From: Malus domestica
Lineage: Eukaryota; Streptophyta; Magnoliopsida; Rosales; Rosaceae
DNA: 64,000 nt
Reading direction: 5' to 3'
Assembly (NCBI RefSeq): GCF_042453785.1
Contig: NC_091673.1
Span: 2,363,501-2,427,500, forward strand
In this document: one piece after another, positions 35,181 to 49,100 of the stretch
How the letters are laid out: each line of letters opens with the position of its first letter
Numbering within the stretch: position 1 is the stretch's first letter
Notes under the pieces: model-generated
Database searches by the model: none
Seen by the model: only the letters and a program-made list of their open reading frames with translations
Told to the model about the DNA's origin: nothing
Program-made: the position numbers and the translations under genes

Positions 35181-36142
35181 CTAACACACCCTATTATTGG
35201 CACCGTCATCATAACTCCGCCATTGTCATTGCCACCACTGCCCATACCACAACCGCACCACCTCCACTACTATGCCCACTTTTTAATTATATATAATTAT
35301 CTTTTATATATTATAATTTATCAAACACTTTTACACTGCTTTTCATACTCACATTACTTTTAAAATACAACTTATCAAAAACTTAACTATTTATTTTACA
35401 ACTGATTATTCTTAATTAAAAAAAAACACAACAATCTCAAACTAGCTCTCAATCACAACTTAAAATCAAAATTATTAAATTCATTTTGAATCGGAGTTGA
35501 TATATTTTCCAATTAAAGTAGAGATAAAATGTCACTGGTTTGGTATTGTTGTACTTTGAAAAAAAAAATTGTTTCTGTTGTGCTGTGAAAATAAGCCCAT
35601 TTTTGCTGCTTCACATTTTCAACTTTTTTCACCTAAAACTGTAAAAATAAGCTGTTTTTAAGTGTTTACCAAACACCTTTTTTAACTCAATTTTTTTTTG
35701 TACTCACTTTTTATAAAAACACCTCGGTACCAAACCAGTACTAAGCCATGTGGATTAACTTGTCAATATGCAAAAAGCAACGTGAATTCGACTTGTCAAT
35801 TCGAAAAATCAACCGGGAAGGAAAAAAGAAAACAAAATTACAAAAGCCCTCCCTACGGAATGGATGGAACATAAATACCAACATGCATGTATTTTTTCAT
35901 GCGACTGAAATATAATACCCAACTACTTGGTAGTGGTGTGGACTCCAATTTTCCGTTTGAACGTAAAATTTGGTGCCCGTGGTCCTAAAGCAAAACGAAA
36001 AAAGTTAGAAGGCAGGGGTAAAAGGGGAGGCTGAGGCTCTTCCGCCAGTCAATGCACCTGTCTTTTGCTCCAATTGGCAACTTTTTGTACAAAGTTGTGG
36101 ACGTACTGCTTTATTCAACTCATCTATCTTACGTCTTCAATT
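35181..36142. other. AT-rich spacer
   Basis: No gene or RNA supported. Homopolymer A/T runs are frequent. Confidence 0.4.
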
Positions 36143-36460
36143 TTAGTTGTTAAATCCAAAAGACTGAGTAGCGATTCTTAACAATTGCTCCAACGTTCTT
36201 CGTTGAAACTTTCTTGCAAAGAAGTGGCATATGGCACTCACGCCGCCATTGCAATTACAATTAAGTCCGTCTCTTAACCGATTGAGAAACTTTTCTGTCA
36301 CGTCCTTCAGTTTCATCCTTCTAGGATAATTGGGGACCGTTTTTACTTTCATGCTGTGAACGCAAGATTGGGCTAAGAATGTGTTCATCTCACTCGTCAA
36401 GCGACCATGATGCGAGATAGACACATAGACGTATAAGCCCGTCCTACCAGTAAAGGTTTT
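36143..36460 (-). pseudogene. GT14-like glycosyltransferase remnant
   Basis: The minus strand reads KTFTGRTGLYVYVSIS, like the [13 protein letters not shown] block of the tandem genes. About 65 residues on comes CNGGVSAICHFFARKF and LEQLLRIATQSFGFNN, like the C-terminal [17 protein letters not shown] and [11 protein letters not shown] blocks. Everything between (the EVEWG, QWRKG and WVDW blocks) is missing. It belongs to a more diverged GT14 branch than the array at 21486-31761. Confidence 0.6.
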
Positions 36461-36594
36461 TCTTGGGATCTTGGGAGTCTGACTTCAATGAAAGAATGTC
36501 ACTGGTACCAAAGAGAGTTGTACAATTTTGACAATGAGATTTAAAATTTTCATATGCTTCTCATCCCGAGTACGCCAAGATACAATTACAGCCT

Positions 36595-39500
36595 CTACAT
36601 TCTAAAACAAGTCTTATTTGGAACGAACCTGTTTTTAAACAAGTACAGCACAGCAAAGCTAGCCACTGCCCTGGCAATAAGGACCTGAGGTTTCCATGGC
36701 TTCCAACAGTTTAACCTGACACCACTACTTAAATAAGCCCCAATCCATCGAGAGAAGAAGTGCAGCCTACAAGTTTTTTGAAACCTCTGAATTGAAAATT
36801 CCTGGATGAAGTAATGCAGCAAGCTTTGATAAGCCCCATGTGAGCTAATAATAATCAACATTGGAAATATTATTTAACTCTTCGATGCTAAAATTGATAA
36901 GGGTACAATGATCAAATAACAAAAAAGATCATCTCTCTATAAGTAACATATCAGACCGGAAAAACGGATATGACATAATTCAATTCACAAACATTCAAGA
37001 TTCTGTGTCTGGGCTCTGTATGTTTCAAGGATTCAATTAAGCTGCAAATGGAGCTTCATGAACTAATTTTCATGTTAAGTTATATCCAAATAATCATATA
37101 TCATTTCGGGCAAAAATGCAAGTTTAGTGATCTAACCTAAAGGTAGTTTGTGAAGGGGCCAGAGAGAGAGCAGCTTCCTCACTTGGGCTCATAATTTCCC
37201 ACCTTGGTAAAGAATGCAGCCAAACTGCTATGGAAAGTTTCTAAAGAGAATCCCTGCACACCTTAAAGGAAATTGTCTGAATTCGAACTTAACATGTATA
37301 TGCTTCAAGAACAATGTGTCTGGCGTTCACCAAATCATCAACCTACGTGCATGCTAAAGTTGCATTGATGTAGGACCAAGTTAAAGATTACGTCGTGAAA
37401 CCAGGAAAATGTTACCTTTGGTAACTTATCTTGCTGGGCAAGATGATCCACATGAAGCCTCACATTAGATGCACAATGAATCCAAATGCTACGATCAATC
37501 TCCGAATATACAGTGGAAACTATGTCAAACAATGTTTCTGCTCCATTTTCTATCGCTTTCAAGACAGAACTTTCTCTTGCTCTGCGGTTCCTGAAAGGTA
37601 AGACTCCTCTGTCGGAATACATCTAATATGGTGCCATGATAATCCTTTTCTGAAATATAGTTTTTACCAAGAACATTGATAATGATTTTACCGACATACA
37701 AAACAGGGGGAAAAGGGAGAGAGAGTTTTATACTTGAGATATCCACAAAGCATGTGCTTTGGCCATAGGTTAACTCTCCCATGAATGGGGACCAAGGCAT
37801 GTGGGGAAAGCTCCATGAATTTGTAAGTTGATTGAAAATAATCCTGTGTTTGAAAAAAAAAAATTATGGTTATACGTATGTAATTATGACAACGGGAGTA
37901 AGCTAGACCACCATAGCATGTGGCATACCATTAACCTCTGCTTTATAGAGAAAATTAACTTAAAGTAATATACCATAGATAGGAACTTACAGTCATATTT
38001 CCCCCACCAGTAACATCCAGTACAGCACTACCTTGACTGCAACAAACCAAAGCTTTTTTTCAGCAGAGCAGTCCCAACAGGTAAAAAAGTTGGAGCTATT
38101 ATAAAATCTAATTTCGAGAACCAAAACTGAAAAGAATAGGAAACTTTGGGGGATAGGCAAAGCTAGAAACATAAACCGACCTAAAAAAGTAAACAAGAAG
38201 GCACAGATATTTTCTATTGCTGGTGTAAGTGCATAAGAGGAAAACACCATAAATTAGAATTTTAGCCTAAAGCAAGGCGGTTGATTCATAATATAGCATA
38301 AAGTTTACAACAGGTTTTCACAAGCAAGGGGCTGATCAAATCATATATAGGGGTGCTCATAACAAAGAAGAACTCTCTTCTATCTCACCCCACACAATGA
38401 TCGCCAACAATCAATGAGTGAGTACTAGCATGGAGCAGTGCCATATGCCCATCTGTATGCCCCTGAATTAAAGTAAATAAATAAACAAAAAAAATGTTAT
38501 TTTCAAACTGCATAATAGATTAATTTCAGAAGTTATATCAAATAGAAAGACTAAATCAGTAAAACTCTATATCATTAGTTGTAAATATGAAACCAAAACC
38601 TACAATATGCTTTTTTTCCCTAAGAAAGCATAAAGCATTGGTACCAACGTTTCAGCAAGGATATCAAGATTACCAAACAGTTAATAACTCATTAGAATAA
38701 TGGAAAAATAATAAGCTTAAGAATATCTGAGAATAAGTGGCTTTTACTGGTTAAAATCAAAGATTGAACTTCTGCGAGAGAAAAAAAGGGAATGTAGTGA
38801 GGTTCATCACTCTATTCCAATTCCTTTCATAATATGATTTTATTTAGAATAAGAAAGTCAAGTGAGAAATACCGGAGAAAAAACGGCAATCAATCGCTGA
38901 CCACCAATGCAAATCTCTTCAGTTCCAGAAATTGCAGTGAAGCCAAGAGACCAGTCATCTGTCATCATGTATTACCATAAAATTAGGAAGTACATTTTAT
39001 ATGGAGACCTTAAGAAGAGCAGAACAAACAACCCAAAGTAATAAAATAGTAAACTAGAAGGTAATGGCAACTCATATCCCTAATCTCATATAAAGCATCC
39101 GTCTTCCATCTTACTAAAAGATTACCAGTCATTCTACCTTTTTAATTTAAAAACTTTATTGATGTACAATCCAAAATTGTAAAAGAGGACAGACACTAGG
39201 ATATCAAGCGCTTTGAAATAAAGGTCTTTCCTCTTCATCTAAAGTTAGTTTCAAAATTGACCTCATCTAGAAATCACAGTAAAATGTGGTACAATCACAA
39301 AATTGAGCTAAGCTCCTCATTACTAGACTTCTCAGTCGCTGGAAACACAAAGTGTTAAGATAACAACCTTTTCCAATGCGTCGCATGGTATTTTCATGTG
39401 CTAATAAAGTAGCATCAGGATTGCAACGCTGAATAACTGAAAGACCTGGAAACATTAAAAAGACCAAATGTCTACATATCAATTTAGTTTGACCAAACAC

Positions 39501-40818
39501 AAATGTTAAATAAAAATATGACTTACCATATTTTGTCTAGTTTTACCAAAAAACTTACCATCTACATGATCGCGATGGTGATGAGTAACAAAGACAACTA
39601 ACTTTCTTGGCAATGAAGTTACAATTTGTGCGAGCTGAATGTATAAAGTATAAAATAAGTTACCAAGAGCTTCAATAAATAGCTAAAACTAAACCATACT
39701 ACAGAGGCAGCAGAGCAAACTATCATGTCATACCTCTTCATGAAATTCAGACCGGCATCCAGGGTCCACTATCAATGCATCTCCACAAGCAATAAAATCA
39801 TCCTCTACAAATTCATTTGAAGCATTTTTGGGTGCAAAAACAATCAGATTTGTTGTATAAAAAGGTTTTCCTGTCCTGCTTCCCATAGGTACAAGCACAA
39901 CACCAGGAGGGTACTCCTGCAATCACAACAATCTTTACTCCGGGGGAACACAATAATACAAAGCGTATAATGGAAATAAATAAGGGAGTTAATAAGACCG
40001 AAAACACACGGCAAACCTGGTAAGGTAAGGTGGATGGAATGTTCATCTCTCTCGATTTCTCAGATTCATTTAGAAGACCGGCAACTATCAACGGCCCCAC
40101 ACGATCACTGCTTGGTTTCACTTCAAGAAGCCAGCTTAGACAACTCGGGACAGACATCCATTTACACGATTCTGCATAAGTACATCTAACATAAGCTGCA
40201 TATATCTCACCAAAATATCATATCCATTACCATATATAATTCACACGAAGTACATTTACTTAATAAATTAAACAGAGTTCAAAAAGGGAAAACAAAGAAA
40301 TGCTCAAGCGACAGTGATATGAGCAAACCTTGTAAATTTTGCTCCGAAGCTACCAATTTTCCCCTAATAAACACCGAATTGATTGGCGGCCCGGGTCCGA
40401 ACTGAGCTTCCTCCACGTACTTGGACAACCTCCAATCTCCACCGTCAGCCGCCTTAGACCCTACTTGTTCCAGAACCTACTAAACCAATACTTATAAGTA
40501 TATAAAACCCTAAACCCAAAAATTACAATTCCACGATTTGAAACCACACGATACCTGGTTGAGAGCCGACTCGAAGTCGAATTTTGCCAAATCGATCTTC
40601 CCCGACCACGGTTCTGCGCCTGCCACTGCAATCGAGGGCTTCGATAGTCCTTCTACAAGGTTCAATTGGGAGGATGGCAAGTCCCAGAGATCAGAATCGA
40701 CGTACGAGTCGTACTCATCGCAGTCGAACTTCGGCGGTCGCGTCTGTTTCACGAGGAGGAATTCGGCGTCGTTTTGAGGATTCTCGAGAATCACAGCTAG
40801 CTTGTGGTGCGCTGCCAT
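36595..40818 (-). CDS. Metallo-beta-lactamase-fold protein (LACTB2-like; resembles Arabidopsis At4g33540)
   Basis: Twelve exons keep one frame: 40818-40555, 40476-40329, 40171-40017, 39916-39734, 39634-39559, 39445-39368, 38958-38873, 38462-38389, 38036-37991, 37843-37734, 37590-37416, 36801-36595. All introns are GT..AG; the protein is 533 aa. The N-terminal third is Nudix-like (KLAVILENPQ, LLVKQTRPP, SDLWDLP). The MBL core has THHHRDHVDG (HxHxDH, across exons 5-6), APGHTDGH-type SPGHTDGH (exons 7-8), VGDHCVG (8) and PIHGRVNLWPKHM (10), the metal-binding set. It should be a cytosolic or organellar hydrolase; the substrate is unknown. The last exon continues past the conserved end with a hydrophobic stretch (VLIARAVASFAVLYLF), a possible tail anchor. 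Start: MAAHHKLAV at 40818. Confidence 0.92.
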
Positions 40819-41474
40819 TGCTAAGACTTGGAAGAATGCGACGGAAAGGTTGATGAAGGAGAAGAGCAAGAGGGTTAGGATTTAAAATTCGCAGGTAGTT
40901 GTACCAAACCGCGGCATGCAGACACAACGGACGGAACGGAATGAGACGGGAGAGAGCAAAGATGTCATAAAGAGGAAGAAGAAGGATTATGATTTCATGT
41001 TCTACTGATTTGGAATAAGTCGTTCAGGTTGTGAGGGTAACCGAAATTCATTTAAAATTCGTCGCGTAAAATAGCATGTTCCCATGTTTTAGACGTACTA
41101 AACGAAAACGGAACGCCTCGTCCCCTCCGTTTTTTCCCATTTCACCTACCAAACGGTACATGAAGAAGTAGGTGGTGCGGGAACAGTGATGTGACCTTTA
41201 TTGGAGGTTTAAGTCGTTGGAATAGCCTCGCGTTGGTGTAAAAACTAGAAAAAAATAATGAGCTGTGTTGGGCTTAATCTGTATTTAGCTAAGCCCACTT
41301 ATAGATTGGGCTACTGCTTGGGCCTTGACGCACCCCAATTCGTACGTGGCTGTTATAAATAGTTCTTTCGATATAATAGTTCCGAACTCTCTTTTTTTTT
41401 TAATAGAAAAGAAAATTCTAATAATAGTGGGCTGAAAAAAAACATAAGTCTCCAACAGAAAAGGAAATTGTAAT

Positions 41475-41940
41475 AATGGTTTCTTAATTTTAATCGAATT
41501 TGAACAATAGTATCTTAACTAAAAATTCATGATTATTAATCACTCAATTCCTCAAAACGAGCAGTTATGGTCATTTTCATTAAATACGTTACAACTTCCA
41601 TAAAAATGAGTCATGTTAAAAGAATCATTGTTACAATTAAATTTTTGAAGGACTATTACTCTAATTGTGTAAAAATTGAGGACCATTTTTTCAATTGGGT
41701 TTAAAATACGGGATCATTTTTTTCAATTGGGTGAAAGTTGAGATAAAATTTCTACAACTTTCTCCTTTAGTTTTCTATATTTGCCCCTTCATTCAGCCTG
41801 AAATACGTGGTATGTAACTTATTTTAACGGAAGTTTCAACGAAATTGACGAAAATAATCACATGTATACTTTTTAATGAGTTAAAGAACAATAATCATAC
41901 ATTTTTAATCGAGGAATCATTACTTAATTAAAATTAAAGT
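41475..41940. repeat. Imperfect inverted repeat, possibly a decayed MITE
   Basis: The left arm (CTTAATTTTAATCGA, CATGATTATT, ACTCATT-like blocks) returns inverted on the right (TCGAGGAATCATTACTTAAT, AATAATCATACATT). Pairing is patchy, and I see no clear target duplication. Confidence 0.4.
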
Positions 41941-42140
41941 ATTAGAATTTTGTCGACAAAAACAATGGAACTGTAGAAGTACAAGTACAAAAGCTTACGG
42001 TTGGAAACCGGTTCTGAGAGTCCGTTATTTTTACAAGTAAAAACAAATAAGAAAAAAAAAGGAGTTGAAGGGGAAACTGGTAGGGGAAGAAAAGGCAAGT
42101 GAGTTGGCTTTGGGTCTCTTCTCCAGCTCCCTTAAGCTCT

Positions 42141-42162
42141 CCCTCTCTCTCTCTCTCTCTCT
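42141..42162 (+). repeat. CT microsatellite in the ARG1 leader
   Basis: About ten CT units, the kind of pyrimidine tract common in plant 5' leaders. Confidence 0.8.
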
Positions 42163-42485
42163 TTCTCACGGGACAATGGTACAAAACCCTAATTTAATCT
42201 TTTCTTTCTGCCGCGTTTGGATTAGATCAAAAACCTATTTTCCAATCCCCTGACCTGTTCGCCATAGAATTCTCTTCCCCTCTCCATTTCCCGAGATCAG
42301 AAAAGGAGAGAGCGATCCAATACGACTTTGAACTGCGCGCTTCGGCGACCAAAAGTTGCAATTTTATCATTGTTTTTTCAATCCGGTTCTTTCATGATTA
42401 GACCAACTCAGCTGCTTCGGAGGAGATTGCTCTAATTTCCAGATTGTGAAGTAGATTGGAGAGAGAAGAAAGGGGAGAGAGAGAG

Positions 42486-45400
42486 ATGGGGACGAATTCG
42501 AAATTGGAAGGGACGTCTGCGGCGGCGATACGGCGGGACCCCTATGAGGTGCTGAGCGTTTCGAGGGATTCGACTGATCAGGAGATTAAAACCGCTTACA
42601 GAAAGCTTGCTCTCAAGTGAGTTCAATTCCCTTGGTTTGTTTAATTCAAATATTCTGTTTTATTCATGATTATTGTAGGTTTAGTGTTTGATTTGAGCTT
42701 AGTGAGGAATTAGGATATTATTATTAGAAAAACTAATGAAAATGGCTTGAAAACTTTGAGTTTGAAAACTTTGAGTTTTAACGGTAAGAACAAAATAAAG
42801 GGTAAAATGAATAGTATAGGATTGACTTTTAGCGTAAAAATATGGATTTTCATTAAAGTAAACAGTATCACGGGCTTTTCGTTAAAACTCCCATTATTAT
42901 TACGATTGAGATTATGGGCAAGAGTGACATATATTCAAACCCGAGCTTTCAAACATATGCCGAAAATGCGGTATATAGTCTTGTGCTTGGAGTTGATCTT
43001 CGCCATTGTAGCTGTTTTAATAATGTTTTTATCATAGAGACTTTTTTTTTCGGTAACAAGTGGGAATTGAGCTGCCTTACCGTGTTTTCAATCCATTCTG
43101 CTGGATCTGTCAGTATCTCCTGGTTAAAAATGGAACTAGAATTATTTAGAAATATATACTTTATGCAGAAAGAATCGGTATGTCCATGCTGTATTTGCTG
43201 TATAGTGCCCCCATGCAAGAATGTATCTATGTCAATGCCTCAAAGATGATGAACAATCTTGAATGCCTAGTGAATTTTGCTGTATTTGCTGTAATGTGCC
43301 CCCATGCATGAATGTATCTATGTCGATGCCTCAAAGATGATGAACAATCTTGAATGCCAAGTGAATTTTGGTATCAGCATATTTAATTGTTGCTTGGTGC
43401 CCAAATGCTCCCTTCCTCACTCTCTCTCACTCATAAATCTTACACTTTACCCTTGATAGATGAATAACAACCCCATTTCATGAATACAACAATGATTCTA
43501 CGCAATATTTCCTTGTTTTTCTTGTTTCACGTATTTTTATTGTGTATGGTCATTGTAATGTGATGAAAGTACACATGAGTGTTCATTCAGTGTGATGTTA
43601 ATAACTAGAATGCTATTGTGAAACATATTTCACGTACAATCTTGTTTTGAACCAAATTATGAAAAGGTATCATCCAGACAAGAATACCAACAATCCTGAA
43701 GCTTCAGAACATTTCAAGGAGGTTGCATTTTCGTATAGCATCTTGTCCGATCCAGAGAAGAGGAGGCAGTACGACAATGCAGGGTTTGAGGTGCTTTTCT
43801 AATTTAGCTTACTATTCTATACCATCCCTCTCCCCAAACCCACAATAAACATATGTACTGCTGAGTAGATTCTTGATTCCATTTGTTTGTGTCTACTGTG
43901 TAATTTTAAGGATTGTGTCAGTCAATACTTCTATTCAGATTTGATCGTTTTAAATTACATTTCATTTGTCTACATGGAGTTTCAATTTTAATCATTTATG
44001 TTCCGCTTTTCTTTGAAAATATAGACCTCTTTGGAATTTATGCCACTTTCTAACGTCTTAATAATGTTGCAATAGATCTGTTCTTATCAGTTCTAAATTT
44101 GTTTCAGGCTCTTGATGCTGATGCCATGGACATGGAAATTGACTTGTCAAACCTGGGGACTGTAAATACAATGTTTGCTGCTTTGTTCAGGTAATACATT
44201 GTTAGATATATGTGTGGGTTTCGGTTCATTGTCTTTTGATATTCATTTTGTTTGTTTATAGCAAGTTGGGTGTTCCTATCAAGACGACAATTTCCGCCAA
44301 TGTACTTGAAGAAGCTCTTAATGGCACAGTTACAGTCAGACCTCTCCCGATTGGAACTTCAGTTAGTGGAAAGGTGCTATTTCTTTCATATCACTATGAA
44401 ACAATAGTGGATTTGGCGCATCTTTTACATATTTTGTGGTTTGCTGCAGGTGGAGAAACAGTGTGCTCACTTTTTTGGTGTAACAATCAGTGAGCAACAA
44501 GCCGAATCTGGGATTGTAGTTAGAGTTACTTCAACTGCACAAAGCAAATTTAAGGTGCATATAATATATATATTTTTTTTTTTACTGAATTAGGTCCTTT
44601 TCTGCATCCTGTTGATGATGATGTACCTGAAGCGTCTATCTTTGTGTTTTATGCACTCAATTTATCTGCTTTGTTAATATTACTAGGAAAATACTTACAT
44701 TTCAATCAAACCATTATGATGTGCAGTTACTTTATTTTGAGCAAGATGCCAATGGTGGTTATGGTTTAGCCTTACAGGTACTTCATATGCTTCTCCGATG
44801 CTTCTCCATCTCATTTCTTACTGATAATCATGTTTGAACTCCGTTGGAGTAAATTGCGTGAAATCATTTTAGATTTAAACATCAGCAGTTGGCTTCTACT
44901 TGTCTGCTCTATAGTGTGCCTGTTGAGAATATCGCATTTAAGAATGGGAAAAATAGAACAAACTCCGGAAATCGAAAACAAATAACCAAGATAAATAACA
45001 CCAAGAATTTACATGGTGCGGCAATATGTGCCTACGTCCACGGGACAGCAACAACAATCTTTCACTATATCAATAATGAGTACAACCAATAATCTTGCCA
45101 AATCTCTAGAACTAGGACTTGATGAAAAACTTGAAAGAACAAGAACAAGAAATACACTATCTCTTTTCTTTTCTCTCGCACACACTTTACAATATTCTCT
45201 CACTTTAATCCCTTGAGTGGTATACAATTTATTGTTTTTCTCCCTCCAATTCAAAACTAGTACAATAGCCCTTTATATAGACATAATAAAGGTCTTCTTC
45301 AATAAGGATTATTAATCCTAATTGGAATCTAGTTATAAATCCCACTCCAATTGAGAAACTAACTTCAATTGGGAAAACAATTTAATCCTCTAAGACTATA

Positions 45401-46070
45401 ATTCCTTATCGATTTAGGACAACTTATCATGCAACAATCTCCCCCTCTAGACCATGAAGAAGATATACCCAAAAAAAAAAAGGATTGCTCCTCTTGACCA
45501 AACTCCCATTGATCGAACTTTTCATGACCAGACTCCCCCTGATTGAATTACCCATAACCAAGCTCCCCCTGATCGAACTACTCATTAACCAAGACCCTCT
45601 TGATTAGAATTCTCTTGACCAGGCTCCCTTTGATCGCAATACCCATGACCAGACTCCATGTCATCGAACATCTCTTGACCAAAATTCACTTGACCACTTC
45701 TCTTGACCAGGCTCCCCCTGATCAGAACTACCATCGTCATTGGCAAAGGCAATTATAGACTTCTTTGCCAGAAAACATCGCTTATCTTCATCTTGGTCCA
45801 ATCAGCATCAAACATACTTGCTGGCTTGCTCTTAACACCTTCAGTAAAGCATGTCCTCCTCTTGATTTCCACGTAACCCAATTAAAGCAGGTTGCACCCT
45901 CCGTTCTAAACGGATATCAGCCAAACCGAGCTCTGATACCACTTGTTGAGAATATCGCGTTTAAGAATGGAAAAAATAGAACAAACTCCGGAAATCGAAA
46001 ACAAATAACCAAAATAAATAACACCAAGAATTTACGTGGTTCGGCAATATCAATAATGAGTACAACCAAT

Positions 46071-46101
<31 letters not shown>

Positions 46102-49100
46102 AGCCTTTTCCCACTAAGTGGGGTCGGCTATATGAATCCTAGAACGCCATTGCGCTCGGTTTTGTGTCATGTCTTCCGTTCGATCCAAGTACTCTAAGTC
46201 TTTTCTTAGAGTCTCTTCCAAAGTTTTCCTAGGTCTTCCTCTACCCCTTCGGCCCTGAACCTCTGTCCCGTAGTCACATCTTCGAACCGGAGCGTCAGTC
46301 GGCCTTCTTTGCCCATGTCCAAATCACCGGAACCGATTTTCTCTCATCTTTCCTTCAATTTCGGCTACTCCTACTTTACCTCGGATATCCTCATGCCCAA
46401 TCTTATCCTTTCTCGTGTGCCCACACATCCCACGAAGCATCCTCATCTCCGCTACACCCATTTTGTGTACGTGTTGATGCTTCACCGTCCAACATTCTGT
46501 GCCATACAACATCGTTGGCCTTATTGTCGTCCTATAAAATTTTCCCTTGAGCTTCAGTGACCTACGACGGTCACATAACACGCCGGATGCACTCTTACAC
46601 TTCATCCATCCAGGTCGTATTCTATGGTTGAGATCTCCATCTAATTCTCCGTTCTCTTGCAAGATAGATCCTAGGCAGCAAAAACGGTCGCTTTTTGTGA
46701 TCTTCCCTAGATTGCTCCGGTCATTAGTGTGGATAAGTATATAAATGAATAGAGATAGGAAAGCAAACACAAGATGTACGTTTTTTTTTTGAGAAGAAAC
46801 GAGAGAAAATATATTAAAAGAGGGCAAAACGCGGAAAGAAGAGGACAGCCAAGTGGACAAGATAACCACCAGGCGCAGAGAAAAAACCAGGAGAAAACCC
46901 CTGAACTAGAAAAAAAACTAACTAGAAAAACAAGGAAGGCTACGCCAAATCAAATGACAGCTGCCACCAAATCCCTAGCTATAGAAAGAGGATTATAATC
47001 TCTAAATTCAGCAGCCACAGAAGACCATAGAGCAGCCCAGTGTTTCGTTTTATCCCAGAGCTCCTCGACTTCAACTCCCATGTAGTCCTCAAAAACTCTT
47101 TTGTTACGCTCCCTCCAAATGTTCCAGATGAGGGCCATCAGCAGGGAACCCCACAAGGATTTGGCTTTCCTCCCTTTTCCTAAGGCATCAAACTCGGTGC
47201 TTAGAAGCTCAAAACAGCCCTTTGGGATGACCCAGACTGCTCCAACTTCCTTGAGCAAATTCCACCAGAGTTGGATACTGTACGGGCAATGGAGGAACAC
47301 ATGATTGACACTTTCCTCCCCTGACTTACACAGAACGCACCAATGAGGAGAAAAACAAGTATAGGGCATTCTCCTTTGGATTTGATCACAAGTGTTAACT
47401 TTCCGAAGCGCCACTAGCCACACCAGGACTTTAACTTTTGGGGGGACCTTAGCTTTCCAAATCTGAGGGGACGGAAGGAATTGATGCACAGAATCGTTGT
47501 TTCGAAGGAAGGAGAAATAGGACTTGCAGGTGAACTGGCCGGAACCTTCCAAAATCCACCTTCTCCTGTCAGCTCTGGAAAGACACAGCCGCACAGCTTC
47601 CACCTTCTGCAGTAAACCGGCCACCTCTTCAATCTCAGAATCTCTAAGGTTTCTCCTGAAATCGAAATTCCAGCTTACCGACTGTAAAGAATGAACCGTC
47701 AGCCGTGAAATGCTCAGGTTTTTTGTCGTAGAAAGCATGAATAATCTGGGGAAGATATCTTTCAAAAGACCGCCCTCCAGCCAGCCATCCTCCCAAAACC
47801 TCAACCTCTCCCCGTTACCAAGCACAAACTTACAAAAAGGAAGAAAAGACGGGGAACCAGCCGAGATTTCGGACCACGGACATCTGCTTGAGCCCCGCCT
47901 CGGGGGATTAGCGTCCCAGCCGTTAGCGTGCAGACCATACTTGCTCCTAATCACCTTGTGCCAAAGAGAATTAGGTTCAAGAGGGAATCTCCACAGCCAC
48001 TTGGCTAGTAGTGCGACATTCCGAAATCTCAAATTTCCCAGGCCAAGGCCTCCGTCCTCCTTGCTCTTGCAAACATCCCCCCACTTGACTAAGTGAAACT
48101 TCTTTCCCTCCCCCACCCCCTCCCAAAGAAACCCATTCATAAGCTTCTCCAGTTTACGAATGACCCCACATGGGACTTTGAAAAGGGACATGTAGTACAC
48201 GGGCAAAGAACCCAGGACGGCTTGAATCAGGGTTAATCTTCCTCCTCTGGATAAAAAAGCTTTCTTCCAACCTTGGAGCCTCAATTCCACCTTCTCAACC
48301 ACCGGATCCCAAAACTTAATAGACTTTGGCTTTCCACCTAGAGGGAGGCCGAGGTACGACATTGGCCAAGCGCCCACCTCGCAACCCCAAGAGCTAGCGA
48401 GCCTATAAATCTTCTCACAGTCAGAATTGATACCCACCAAAGAACACTTAGTTTTGTTAATCTTCAGGCCTGACACCTTTCCAAAAAGATCCAGTAAAAG
48501 CAGCAGATTATTCCAATTCTCCTCGTGCCCATTCAAGAAGAAGATGGTATCATCCGCAAATTGAAGGTGAGAGATCTCCACGTTATCGACTCCGACGCGC
48601 AAACCCTTGATCAAATGATTACCTTGGGCCTTCTCAATCATCCTGCTCAGAACATCAACAACAAGGGTGAACAAAAACGGGGACAACGGATCTCCTTGTC
48701 TCAGACCTCTAGAAGCTTTGAATTTACCTCTGGGTCTTCCATTAATCAAAACAGAAAAATTAGCTGTACCAAGGCACCCAAGCATCCATTTCCTCCATCT
48801 AAACCCGAAACCCTTTCTTAAAAGAACATCCTCCAAAAAGCTCCAGTCAACATGGTCATAGGCCTTTTCAAAATCGATCTTGAAGACCAAGCCCTCCTCC
48901 TTCTTCTGCCTTACCTCTTCGACCACCTCATTAGAGACGAGAACGGCGTCAAGAATTTGTCTACCTTTAACGAAAGCTCCTTGGGAAGGGGAAATTGTAC
49001 TACCCATAACCTCCTTTAGTCTGTTAGCAAGGACTTTGGTCACGATCTTGTAAAGGCTGGTAACTAAACACAAGATGTACGTGGTTCACCCAGATTGGCT

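Larger units (their letters stand above)
40819..42485. promoter_or_regulatory. Divergent promoter region between the MBL-fold gene and ARG1
   Basis: The two genes are head to head with 1667 bp between start codons. GCCCA/TGGGC motifs, typical of plant housekeeping promoters, cluster at 41264-41325 (TGGGCT, AAGCCCAC, TTGGGC, TTGGGCC). A CT microsatellite sits in the ARG1 leader. In the middle is an imperfect inverted repeat (41475-41940). Confidence 0.45.

Noticed and set aside
34936-35363. Open frames in the CCA-rich tract
   Set aside because: They are triplet-repeat artefacts with no domain, and frames are open on both strands for the same reason.
45490-45735. CRISPR-like spaced repeats
   Set aside because: The units are degenerate, contiguous and lie between a polypurine tract and a PBS in a plant LTR element; not a CRISPR array.
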